Assembly (NCBI GenBank): GCA_023014485.1
Contig: JAJOZX010001073.1
Coordinates: forward strand, 570,001-634,000
DNA length: 64,000 nt
Reading direction: 5' to 3'
Origin: Bathynomus jamesi
Taxonomy: Eukaryota > Arthropoda > Malacostraca > Isopoda > Cirolanidae
Shown: piece after piece, positions 34,401-47,460 of the stretch
Layout of the letters: each line of letters starts with the position of its first letter
Numbering within the stretch: position 1 is the first letter of the stretch
The notes under the pieces: generated by a model
What the model was told of the DNA's origin: nothing
Databases searched by the model: none
Seen by the model: the letters and a program-made list of their open reading frames with translations, nothing else
Position numbers and translations under genes: made by a program

Positions 34401-37400
34401 CTCATCCTCTTCAAATGATGAAGAATTAGACTCAAAAATATTTAGATAAAATTGAACACTCAGAAGCAAAGCGTCACCGCTTAAACGTGCATAGGCAACC
34501 TTTTGATGTTAAACTAATGAAATTTAAGCGAGATTTTTTTGATGGCCTAAAAGAAGTGGAAAAATATGATCACTCATCTAAACTGACAATACAAGAAGTC
34601 ATCCCCGCATATCCAGAGATTTTAAGAGATACAGCTATGATAGTAACAGCCATGCCACCCACTCAGGTCAGTGTGGAGACACTGTTTTCCGCACTGAAAA
34701 TAATTAAATCAGATTTAAGGGCTTCAATGAAAGAGGATCTGGCAGAAGCAATTCTGTTCCTAAGAACAAGTTATTCGTAAATTTTAGATTTTCACCCTTG
34801 GCCTTAGTTTAATAAATTTTGCAGGAATACTTTTATATTTTTGATTGCATTTAATGAAATTTTTATTTTGTCAGTTTTAAATTTAATTTTTTTTTTGTTT
34901 TATGCTCAATAAATTTTGTTTTTTCATGAATAAAAAAATAGTCATAATAGCATTGCTACAACCATTAGACTCAAACTTTGCAGGTTATGGGTTTAAAAAG
35001 TAGCCTGATGATTCACGTGGTGGTGATGAAATGCCTCTTGTGTAATTATCATCATAGCAGATTTAGAATTAATATACCTTCGGAGTCGGATAGACAAAAA
35101 ATTGAGGAGTCAGTCAGTTTTTTATGTGCCGACTCCACAGCCCTGCACCAGACTAGCAAATCTGCAAAATTTTTGCTTGGTAGTTTAATTTCTGGAAAAA
35201 TTCTTGCTTTCCAAGTTGCAGAAGTGTCATACGGTACAAGTTCAACATTAAAATGTCTTGCTTTTAATATTTTTAAATCTTGCACTAATATACTTTTAGA
35301 AACAAATTCTTATACTAAATAATGGAAAATATGGTTAGTTTTGTCTTTAAACCTCTGAGAATGATACTGAATTTGTCACAGGCAAAGACTTCATTGGAAA
35401 TTCCTGCCCTATGCATTGAGCATGAGTAATTTAAGTTAAAACTCAGTTGACTTGTCAGGTATGAGTGTTTAACCCTTTCAGGATGACTGGTACAAATTGG
35501 TAGCGTTTCAAATACACGCATTCATAACTTAACCCTACAAAAATTTCTAGCCTTAAAGGGTTAATGGAAATAATCTTTGCGCAATTTGTTGAAAAATTTG
35601 AGTAGATATGATGCGGCTCCTCCAAATCTTAAACTAATAATTTAACTTGAAAATGCCTGAGTGATTTCATGCTGTCCAAACATGAAGGAATGTTTGTATC
35701 AAATCTTAAATTCTTATTGAACTTCTCAATTTGGCTATAGGCTGTAGTTTGCAGTAATTCTTTTTGCAGAATTTGACAAGGGCAAGTAGACAGAAATTTT
35801 ATGTTGAGAACTTTGCAACCAGATTCAAAATTTTATACAAAGATTGCACAAACTAGAGATTTTATAGAGTATTTAAAATATTCAAAATTATTATATACTG
35901 AAATTTTTTAAACTTCATAAAGTAGGACTTTTTTTTTTTGGCTAATGTTTAACTCATGGAGAACGGGTTACACTAGGTTAGGTGGTCATTTTTAATTACT
36001 AGAATTGTTTCCCACATGACCAGTTTTGGCCAGTCAGGATTTTTGTAACATTTTGACTATATATAAAAAAAAAATGTCTTGATAAAACTTAATATTTACT
36101 TTTTTTTTAAAGTTATTTTTCTTAAAAACCTATTTATTTATTGAATTTCAGTTTTCACTAAAATTTATTAGGAAATTTGGTTGCAGGCCTTATTAGGATC
36201 CATACAGGAATCTCCCAAGCACTGGGCATTATAAATAAAGTCAAAACTGTTGTTTTAAAATCATATACAGGTAAACCTCGCTTAACGCGGTAATGTGGGA
36301 CTGGTAAAGTGGCCACGTAGAGTGAATTCGCGTAAAGCGAACTTAATAACCAATGGGAAAAATTTAAATTGTCCCATGACCTCCAAGAATTTTTACCAAA
36401 ACTTTAAAAACGCATTCATTTTTCGTAAATTATGTGTGCAATGCTTTTTAAAAATGTAAAGATAAATGATAAACTAGTAAAACTGAAGGTTTATTAGATA
36501 ATTAACACAAAAATACATGAAAAATTATTTTTTACTGCTTAGAAAAAACCTATCTAAGGTTGTTTGCTTTCTGCTGGCTTTTTCTTGTCATCGTAAAGCC
36601 TACGGTACGGCGCTAGCATCTTCTCAATACCGTGTCAAATTGCCATGCTTCTTTCCATGTTAGGGTCCGCATGCAGCATCTTTTCTTTGGTGCTTTCAAT
36701 GTCTTGAAAAATGCTTTCAAGTTCCTTTAAAGTGAATACCTTAGCCGGCGTTGGTTGTGCAGAATTTTCTTCGTCATCATCTTTGTCATTATCTTCAAAA
36801 GCCCATTCTTGGTCCATGAAAATAAATTCAGCTTCAGTAAGTTCATCTGGTCGCAAATCCAGTGTTTCCCTAACATCCACTGTTTCAAGTTCTTTAGAAC
36901 AATTTTCATTCCCGAGGATAGCTATCTCTCTTATAACTGAGTTATAGACATAATACCTTTTGATAATGGTAATACTTTAGATAATATTGTGGTTAGTGAA
37001 AGGGAAGTAATGCACTATATTGGTAAAATAAAAATGCTTAAATCACTGAGGCTGGATTCCATATATCCCATACAACTAAAAGAATTAAAGGAAAGTATTG
37101 TTGTGCCACTAAAGATTTTTAATGGGTCTATTTCTGAGGGGTGCATACCAGATAATTTCAAGTTAGCAAATGTAACACCTATTTTTAAGAAAGGCAATAA
37201 AGGTGCAGCAGGAAATTATAGGCCAATCAGTTCAACATCTGTTGTAGGTAAGCTACTAGAATCAGTAATTAGGGATTGTATAGTCAAACACTTAGAATTG
37301 CATAACTTGATTAGAAGTACACAGCATGGTTTTAGGTGAAACAAATCTTTCCTAACTAATCTTTTCAAATTTTTTCAAAGCATGGTTGAAGCTTACAGTA

Positions 37401-40400
37401 GTCATTGGGTGGTAGATGTAGTGTATTTAGATTTTCAAAAAGTGTTTGACATTGTATTGCACAAAAGACTCATTGAAAAAACTAAGGCTCATGCAATCAG
37501 GGGTATAGTAATAAATTGGATAGAAGAGTGGTTGCGAGGTAGGAAACAGAGGGTGATCATTGATGGAGCAGAGTCATCTTGGGCTAATGTAGCGAGCAGT
37601 GTTCTTGAGGGTTCTGTATTGGGCTCCTTGCTTTTTCTTATATATATTAACGATTTAGATGTCAGCCTAGTCAGTACAGTTTCAAAGTTTGTGGATGACA
37701 CGAAGTTGGGTGGATAGGTTTAAGGAGTTAAAATTGACTACACTCGAAACTAGGAGGCTGAGGGGTGATCTAATCCAGGTTTTTAAAATTATGAATGGGT
37801 TCAATAATGTGAATAAAGATAGCTTTTTCAAAATATCACAGTATATTATAACTAGAAATAATGGGTGTAAGCTGACAAGTAGAAGGTTCAAGACAGCAGT
37901 TGCCAAAAACTTTTTTACACATAGAATAGTAAATAGCTGGAATAGTTTGCCCATAGAAGTAATTAGTAGCATGTCTATAAACAAGTTTCAAAATTGATTA
38001 GACACACATGTTGATAGATTGGGGATAGTTTAAGGTAATAAAATTAAGGCTTTTGTGGTTTGGAACCCACATAAAATTGTAGGTCCCCTCCACCACCACA
38101 GAGAACATGCACAACACACAATTACATACATGGTTAGGTACCAGCCATGAGTGGATCCTAGGGTCTTTGTTAGTCTGAAACATTATAACATAACATTATA
38201 TAAGGAAGAACAAGAGTATGATAAAGAGTCAATGAAACATTGTTTAGGGACTACATTTCTAAGATTAAACATTATAGCAATGCTCCTTGAAATCTTTCAT
38301 GATATATTTTACATGATCACTCCATTGCAAATTCTTATCTAGCATTACACCAAGAAATGCCCTTACAGTACACTCTTCTTTACAGTGATTTCATCAACAT
38401 TAAGTTCCTCAAGATATACATTTCTTTTATTAGTAAAAATCATGAAATTTGTTTTACTGGTATTTAGGAAGAGTTCATTGGTGGTCAACCATTTCATTAC
38501 ACTGATGAATTCTGAATTAACATCTTTGCAAGAAAAAGACATGATTATATCCAGGGCTGTGGAGTCAGTGATAAAATTTGCTGACTCCAACTCCGACTCC
38601 AAAAATTTTAACACTCCTACTCCAGAAATCTGACTTCCATAATTACGACTCCGATGAAATGTTAAGGCCAAATTGATTACGATTAGTTTTATTAGGCCAA
38701 TGGAGATTCATAAACAAGGCATTTCATCACCACCACATGACTCATCAGGGTACTTAGTGGCTATAACTATGCCTTAATGGCTTTTTTTCTCTTTATTAAA
38801 AAATTACAATAAATCCCAAAATACCAACTGATTGAAACTTAAACAAAATAAGATTATTATTGGTTTAGCAAATTAATAAGATGTTTTTGTATTATTATAA
38901 ACATCCGTAACAAAATGTACTAACCTAAACTGAATTTGTTTTTAAAAAAAGGATCGCATCCATTAAATCTTCTTTCAGTGATGCTTATCGAAATTAGCAA
39001 ATTGAAATCTAAAAATCTGAAAAAGATTTAGGGTTGCTAGTACAAAATTTTTAAATTTCCTTATTATTAATTATGTTGCTTATAATTAATAAGGATTATA
39101 ATTAATTAATTAACTATATTTATATATTATTTATATTTATGTATTATATATTATTATATATATTAAAACATTAGGTTAAATCTATTTTATTCATAAAATT
39201 GAGCTAGGCCTAGGCTGCTATGGTTATAATTGAAGGATTTGCACTGACTCTGACTCCATCCAACTATGCACTTCCGACTCCACTCAAAATTGACCGACTC
39301 CACGACTCCTAACTCCAACTCCACAGCCCTGGTTATATCATCTACAAACATTATGAAGTTCAGTATATCAGATGAATGTGGAAGGTCGTTTATATATAAT
39401 AAAAATAACAGTGGACTCAAAACTGAGCCATGTGGCACACCATGTTTGACAAGTGCTTTAGTTGAGTGAACCTTATTTAGTGATACAAAATGATATCTAT
39501 TGGACAAGTAACTTTTAAACCAATCACTGATTGCTCCTCTAAAGCTGTAACAATACATGGTAATTAAGTAGAATATTATGGTCTATTACATCAATTACCT
39601 TACTCAAATCCATAAATATTGATATTATTTCTTTGTTCTCTTTAGCTACATTTGCATTTTCCTTAAGATTTGAAATAGCCATTTCTGTTGTTTTCAGGGT
39701 GGATTGGTTTAAACCATGGCTTTTTTTTTTTGCTTTCTGATGGGGAAAAAATAGTTTTTTTGTTTTTAGAGGGTTTTTTATGTATTTGCTTTTTATTCTT
39801 AGTTTTAATGATATTTTAATGCTTAGTATGAATGTAAATCATTGATAACAATTTCATACATAAATTTCATACATGAAACCTAATATTGTGCTTATTTTTT
39901 AATTATGTCTGTCATACTGTCAACAATCATCATAAAAAAAAAAGGTCTATACTTTCAGCTAAGGTATTTTACTATTTTTCAATGGAAATCCTGACAATAA
40001 AGATTGTCCCAACCACTATTAAAAGTGTCAATTACACAGAAAAATTAGAAATTTAGTTTACCATTGCACCAAATAGGGTTGGTTGGTATTTTACAAAATA
40101 ATTTTTATTTACCTATATAATTTACATTCCTAGTCACCAAAGTCAGTAAAAGTTAGTATAATGCTTAAATAAAATAATTTTATTACAATCACACACTAAT
40201 GAACCAAAAAAACTGATTCAAACCAAATAAACCATGGTTTTTTTTGTTTAAAAAAATAAAATAAAAGACAATGGTTTTGGTTTTTTTTTTAAATAACCAT
40301 GTTTTTTTTTTTCCACCCTGGTTGTTTTATTATTATGGAAGCCATATTTATTTTCTAGATAATAAATTGTAGGATTCTAAATATCGCTGCATTCTACTTT

Positions 40401-43400
40401 TTTAATTTTTTCAAAAACTTTGCTGAACACAGATAATGAACACACTGGCCTGTAATTTGTTGCTAGTGTAGGCTCACCCCCTTTAAAAAGGGTGTTATAC
40501 AAACAGTTTTTAGCATTGATGGGAATATTCACACCATCCTAACTGATTAAGTAATAATAATGAGTTTTAAATATGAAAATTTACAGTTTGCCTTTTAAAT
40601 TAACAACCAAGCAAATTAACTGCTATTAGTTTGACAATTGAGAATTAATCCAGATTGGTGACTTTTGATGTAGCTACCCAGTGTAGGGTTATAATCTTCC
40701 TACAAATATTGGATAATAAATCTGTTCCATTAGTTAGGATAATATATTGGAGGGAGTAGGCCTAACATTTAAAAATTCAGAAGGATATTAAATAAGGTCT
40801 TAAAGTAAACCATAAATCATTTAATCATATACAGTAGAACCTCGCTATATGCTGTATTCAATATACAGTTTCGCTGTAGCACTATACTATTTCCTATTTG
40901 ACAACCATTATTTCACTATATGCTCATGCCCCACACCAATGCTCTTCCAACTGGCGATGCCACTCAAGAGTTTATGCATACACAGTCTTGTGTCTGCACT
41001 GATCAGTGAGAGTTGTGATTATTAGTGCTCTGAAAATATTAGCAAATTCTAGGCTGATTTACATATTAATTGATATTATATCAGGGATGTGCCCTCTGGG
41101 TAGGCAAGGTAGGCAGTGCTTACCCTGAATAAAACTAAAAATATTAAATATAAAAAGTAAATGATTTTCACTTCATTATATAAATGTTAATTTAATGTAT
41201 GAAATTCAATGTATAAATTTGTAAATGGATAATATTGTGTTAGAAGCACAATTTCCCTGTGCCTTTCAACCTCTATATATGTTAACGCTTGAAAATGAAA
41301 TTTTCCCACGTGCCGTGAGTGGAGCTCCAAGCTGTGACAAATACTGCGCTATATAAGCAGATTTAGTTCTGCTTTTCACTCAGTGTTTTGCCATTCGGGC
41401 ACATGGTCGGGTGTGTGGCTGTGCGCGCGTCTGTGTTGTCATTTGCCTCTGGTGATTGAACTAAATTTTAGACATTTTATTTCAAAATTTAACCCTTTTC
41501 AAATATGGACAGTGAGTATCTTAAGAATTTTTCTAAACTGTCTTATGAAGAAAGTTGAATGTGATTAAAAATGGTAGGCCGACACCGGAACTGAAACAGT
41601 TGCTACAGCGTAAAGGAACAAAAATAATCAGAACGTTTCAAACGACGTGGTACAACAAGAAAGAGTGGTTGTGTGGTTGTGTTACAACAGGTAGACTCTT
41701 TTGTTTTCCATGCTTGTTATTTTCCGTATCTAGTGAAAGTGTGTGGATAAGAACATGATATTGTGATTTAAATAATTTGACTAATGCTTTAAGTAAGCAC
41801 GAGAGGTCTGCTGCGCATTATGAAAGTCAAATATCGTTGAAAACATTTGGATCTACACAAATCGACTTGAGCATAGATAAGCAAAAAAAACTTAGCATTG
41901 AAATTCACAATAAAAAGGTAAAGGAAAACAGAGACATACTGAAAACATTAATTTCTGCTACTTGCTTTTTGATTAAACAAGAACTTGCTTTCCGCGGTGA
42001 TAATGAAGATAAATCCTCTTTAAATCGTGGAAACTATATTGAGTTACTGAACTACACTGCAAAATTTGACCAAAAATTAGCACAACATTTACAGACTTCA
42101 TCCGTGTTTTCTGGCATTTCTAACAAGATACAAAATGACTTGATTGAAGCAGTAGGCATAGCTGTAGAAAATAATATTAAAGAAGATATCGCAAGATCCC
42201 CATTCATTGCTATAGAAGTGGATGAATCGACTGATATTTCAAATACAGCTCAATGTTCCACAGTTTTAAGATATGTATTGGATTCTGAAATTAAAGAGGC
42301 TTTCATAGGATTTAACGAACTTAAAGACAGAAGAGCTACTGGTGTAACAGAATGCATATTTAATTTAGATAAATACAACTGTGCTGAGAAGCTTGTAGCA
42401 CAGACATATGATGGAGCATCGGTAATGGCATCGCATTTAAATGGCGTTCAAGCTAAAGTAAGAGAAAAGGCATCATCAGCGTTATTTACCCATTGCTACG
42501 CTCACAAGTTGAATCTTGTTCTATCTCAGTCAGCGAAATTTATACCTGAATGTACAATCTTTTTCAAGACCATTGATGGTCTTGCTGCATTTTTCAATCA
42601 CTCTACAAAACGAACGCAATTTCTTGATGAAATAGTACATAAACGCATTCCAAAGGCTGCACCAACGAGATGGAGTTCTAACTCAAAGCTAGTGCAAACT
42701 ATTTTACACTATCATAGTGACCTTTGTAAACTTTTCAACAACATTGACAGCAATCCTTTATTGTGGGACTCAGATACTTTAGTGAGGAGTAATGGATTTT
42801 ATAATTGGCTAACGAAAGATTCGACATACTTTCTTCTCATGGTATAATTATGATAAGATTTTCATTAGAACTGACACACTCTTCAATATCTTACAAACTA
42901 AAATTATAGATATTCCATATTGCATTGAAAGAATCAATGAAATAATGAATTCCCTCGAGGGTCTGCGCAAAAATTTTGATGATATCTATGAGAAGTTTGA
43001 AGAATGTTTCAAAGAAAATAACTTGACTGAATCAAAATGTCGTACAAAAGGTCCAATTAAAAAAGAAAGAGAAAGAATATTCTGTCTAATATTGAATGAT
43101 ATACTGCAGCATATGGAAGCAAGATACAGTGACTTCAAAAATTTACAATTTATTTCATTAGTTGATAGTAAAAAGTTTCTAAAACTAGCTACAGAAATTG
43201 ATAAGGATGCACTAGAAAGTTTAGAGAAGAATTATGGTAACTTCTTCGATGTCATAAGATTGAAAACTGATCTAGCTGGAATTTATAGTGCACAAGTGTT
43301 CAGGGATAAATCAATTAAAGATTTGCTTGCTTTCATATTTCAAAATGGACTTGAACTAACGTTTCCTGAAGCGGTGAAGCTGTTGCAATTGATTTTAACA

Positions 43401-46400
43401 ATTCCAGCTACAACATTTTCTGTTGAGAGGTCATTTTCAGCTTTGAAAAGAATTAAAAGCTACACCAGGAATAGAATGAAACAGGAAAGGCTTTCATCAC
43501 TTGCCCTAATTTCAATTGAAAAGGAAAGATTTACTAAAATGGAGCAAAATCCCACTTACAATTTCTTTGAAAAAATTAGATATTTTTGTTACTAACAAAG
43601 AGAGAAGAATGGAATTCATCTACAAATAAAGCGGTAAGTAAATATTTGTTGTTGACCAAAAATTAGCACAAATGGTGCGGAAGGGGTTAATTATGCTTGA
43701 AATTCGTTGGTGGCTGGGGCTCCGCCCAGGAACCCGCTGGGGGAGCTCGCGCCCACCCCAGACCCCCTAGCTTGGAACCGCTCGCTTCGCTCGCGCATTG
43801 AGTCTGCCTACCCTGAGTATTTACTCACGGCACGTGCCTGTATTATATATACACACACACACATTTGTTTATAATTTGAAATGGTGCCTCTAAAAGTGAC
43901 AGACAGTGGAAAGGGTAAAAAAACTAAAAGTTAAATTTATACTATATGTAGAGTACTCAGATGTTTTCTTTAATTTTTATTTAAAGATGCAAGAACATAT
44001 TTATTCATTTTTATGTGCATTTATGGCTTAATACAGTCGTGCATTATGTAGGCCTATGTAATGAGTTTTGGTGTCAGGATTTTGGAGTTGCTGGAACAAG
44101 CCAGGGCTTTAACATGTATTTCCCCACCTCATTATATGCTTTTTCACTATATGCTCCATTTTCTAGGAACCATTTAAGAGCATATAGTGAGGTTCTACTG
44201 TATAAATTGATAGCAGATAAGTGCCCTTTATAATTAGGGTATAATTAGAATTGTCAATGATTATCACTTATTTGTTCTGCCCATAAAGAATGCAGGAAGG
44301 TATGTAGCTGGTTTTTGTCAAAGAAGTCAATTCTTCAAGATGACAGTAAGCTCCAGTGAGGCATAAAATTAGCACAACATTTACGTTACTATTTTATTAA
44401 GCATCATCATTAGGGACAATTAAAAAAAAGTGTATTAAATGGCTCACTTTCGTACATCAGTGTGCCCCTATGCACTCTTTTGCAACAGTGATTATTTTTA
44501 TAGGATGCTTCACTCTTAATTTTGTATTCTCTCTTCATGTTTCTGATTTTTTTTTTTTTCTTTTTCTTTCTTTACCTTTAAGGTTTAGAGGCCTCATGGT
44601 TTGGTGGGGGGACAATCACTCCCATCAACCCCCCTAAATCTGCCCCTGGCCTAGACCTATTAGACTGTACAGTATTCATGTAATTAGCTATGATTCGTGC
44701 AACTGTGAATCAAGTTAACCATAATTTACTAATTGTGACCATTATGCACTTATCCATGATCATGATAATGAGTTAACTGTGATTTGTGCCTGGTGCTTAC
44801 ATCTGTGGCTTGCTTCCCACCAGCTCACTACAATGTGCCTCAGTCACTCTCTCTCTGTGCTTCATAGAGTACACATGTACAGTACTAGTACATGGACATA
44901 ATAGTCTGATTCTTTAGTTTCAGTTGAAATTTGCATATTTTCATTAACTTTTTTCAATTACTAATTTTTATTGTCACTTTTATGAAATTTTGCAACACCC
45001 TGGTTGGGAAACATTGCTTTATTGTATTATCAGAGATAGGTTTCAATGAAGACAAATGTGAATAGTATAAATTTAGATTCTGTCACATTTCACATTTAAT
45101 TTTTTAACATTCCTAGTTTTGAAGTTCCTTGCTTTTTATTTATATTTTTTACTTTAAGGCCACGTGGTCCTCGTATAGATATTTGGTAAATTGGGAAGTA
45201 CCATGATTTTAGTGATTTTAGGTTGAAGTATCATAGGCTGTACAGCGTACATGGCACATGTTGGTATTTAAATGATAAGTTAATAATCAACATTTGTAAA
45301 TGGTTCTTGTTTAGTTTACTTAAAATAAACATCATTTTATATACAAGTAATTTAAACTTGAAATTATAGCTTAAACTAAGAATATTATTGACCTAGTAAA
45401 AATGGTTGCTATTCAGATTCTGGCTAGAAAATTATGAAATAACATAATGTAGGATATTCTTAAAATGTCTAATATTAACTATAAATCCTAGATTATGTAT
45501 GTAATAGGAGCTACTTGAATTTATTGAAAGTTTACTTAGAATAGTTTGGCTTAAGGTTCAGTTGATGTACTTCTAATGTGTGTCAATATTTTAGGATAAA
45601 ACATTTGGTCTGAAAAACAAGAAAGGCAGTAAGCAACAGAAATTCATTCAGCAAGTCCAAAAACAAGTTATTCATGGTGGAAATAAATCGGCTCGACAAC
45701 TTGATAAAGAGAAGGATGATGTAAAAAACAAAAAAGATCTAAAGAAGAAGGAACTTTTTGAAATTAATAATTTATTTAAACCTGTACAACAACAAGTAGC
45801 TAAGGGTAAGTTTAAATGGTAAATCTGATATGGTTTCAAATTAAAATAAGCTTTTTTATGATAGATATTGAATTACAAATTTATGTACAGATGTTGTTCT
45901 CAAAGTTTGTAGGAAATTATTTTGAGGCATTCGGAGTCCTGTTTAAGCTTCTGAAAATACTTTACCCACATGATTCTTAATAGAACTTAATTTCATATGT
46001 GGGGTCTTTGATAATGGTTAAATTGTGAAAATCTAAGCTTCCCCAATACAGTAGGTTCCAAAATGTGGTACAACTTTCAATACATAAATATGAAAAAATG
46101 CAGATTACCAGTTAGCCACTTGTCCCTGTAAACATTTCAGCTTAAATACCTGGCTCCTTCAACCTTATACTTAGTTACCAAGATGTCTATTTTGCTCATT
46201 TGTCAAATCATCAGAAGTTCATGTAGAATTGGGTATAGTAAACTAGAGTAAAAAATGGAAAAAGTTTAGTGTATGTGATAGTTGGAACAGTATGGTATAT
46301 TTTTCGAATGTTTGATTTAATCTGAAAAATGTTTTAATACAGAAGTCTAACTATAAAATTTACTAATTCATTATAGTTATTTGTGTATTTGTTTTGTCAG

Positions 46401-47418
46401 ATCCAATTTACTATAAACTTTTTAGTATAAGACCTGCACTTATTATATTGCTATATCAATTTCTCATTTTTGTTAAATTTGTTACTAAAATACCATCCTT
46501 TGACAGCTAACTTATTAGGAAAGAATAACTTAAAGGACAGCTTTTATATATTTATTAATTTTAAAATTGAAATATTTTAAGGAATTAACAGCATATAAAA
46601 ATATTAGTTTAATTATATTGCCAATTAGCAGTTCATAGTTAACCAAACTGATCATTTGGCTGATTGCAAGTTTGACTTCTACTCGTATTTGAAAAGTAAT
46701 CAGGGCCTGTTCAACTTCCCTTTCTACCTTTCAATTTTAATTAATGTTTTAAACTTTAGATTACGACTAACTACAAATTTTGGTTCAGAACTCTTGCTTT
46801 TGTTACTTTAAATAAGTTACAATCTCATTGCATTGTGATTACTTTCAACCTTAATAAATAGTATAACTTCTTTTCACAGTTTTCTCCATAAACTTGCGAG
46901 TTAGAAAATAGTCCTTTTGAAACCAGAAGGTCTCTCTGTGAACTGTGCTTCAGTCACTGCATAGTTCTTAACATTCAAGTTTAATCTTACTTTACTGCTG
47001 TCTAATTTTTAACATGTAACTAACTATGAATGCTAATTCATTTCTTTCTTTTTTAATCAGGAGTGGATCCCAAATCAGTTTTATGTTCATTTTTCAAGCA
47101 GGGCCAGTGTTCTAAAGGAAATAAATGTAAATTTTCTCATGACCTCAGTATAGAAAGGAAAGTAAGTTAATTAGTAAAGTTTATGGACTAATATATATAT
47201 ATATATATTATATGATGAATAAAACCACGAAGGGAAAAGAAACACAAAGTGGTGCTCAAGCGTTTTTGTCTAATGACATCCTCAGGAACACTGAGTGTTC
47301 ACAGTGTTCCTGAGGATGTCATTAGACGAAAGCGCTTGAGCACCACTTTGTGTTTCTTTTCCCTTTGTGGTTTTATTCATCATAAATATTTTTCACGTGT
47401 CACTTTCGTGAAATAATT

Positions 47419-47460
<42 letters not shown>

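Larger units (their letters stand above)
38196..40520 (-). mobile_element. Second type of LINE (minus strand), split by two hAT MITEs
   Basis: Minus-strand RT text in order. 40510-40340 ([20 protein letters not shown]). 39690-39560 ([20 protein letters not shown]). 39558-39332 ([47 protein letters not shown]). 38551-38200 ([29 protein letters not shown]). The two gaps are the hAT MITEs at 38552-39331 and 39695-40320, and the protein text joins across both. The 3' end is cut by CR1 copy 3. The clade is not assigned. Confidence 0.75.
40832..44200. mobile_element. Tigger-type non-autonomous element carrying a nested hAT
   Basis: TA at 40830-40831 and 44201-44202. Inverted ends are CAGTAGAACCTCGCTATATG and the complement of CATATAGTGAGGTTCTACTG, followed by repeated CACTATATGCT motifs. 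Its own sequence is 40832-41081 plus 43849-44200, about 600 bp, with no transposase. A complete hAT occupies 41082-43840. Confidence 0.85.
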
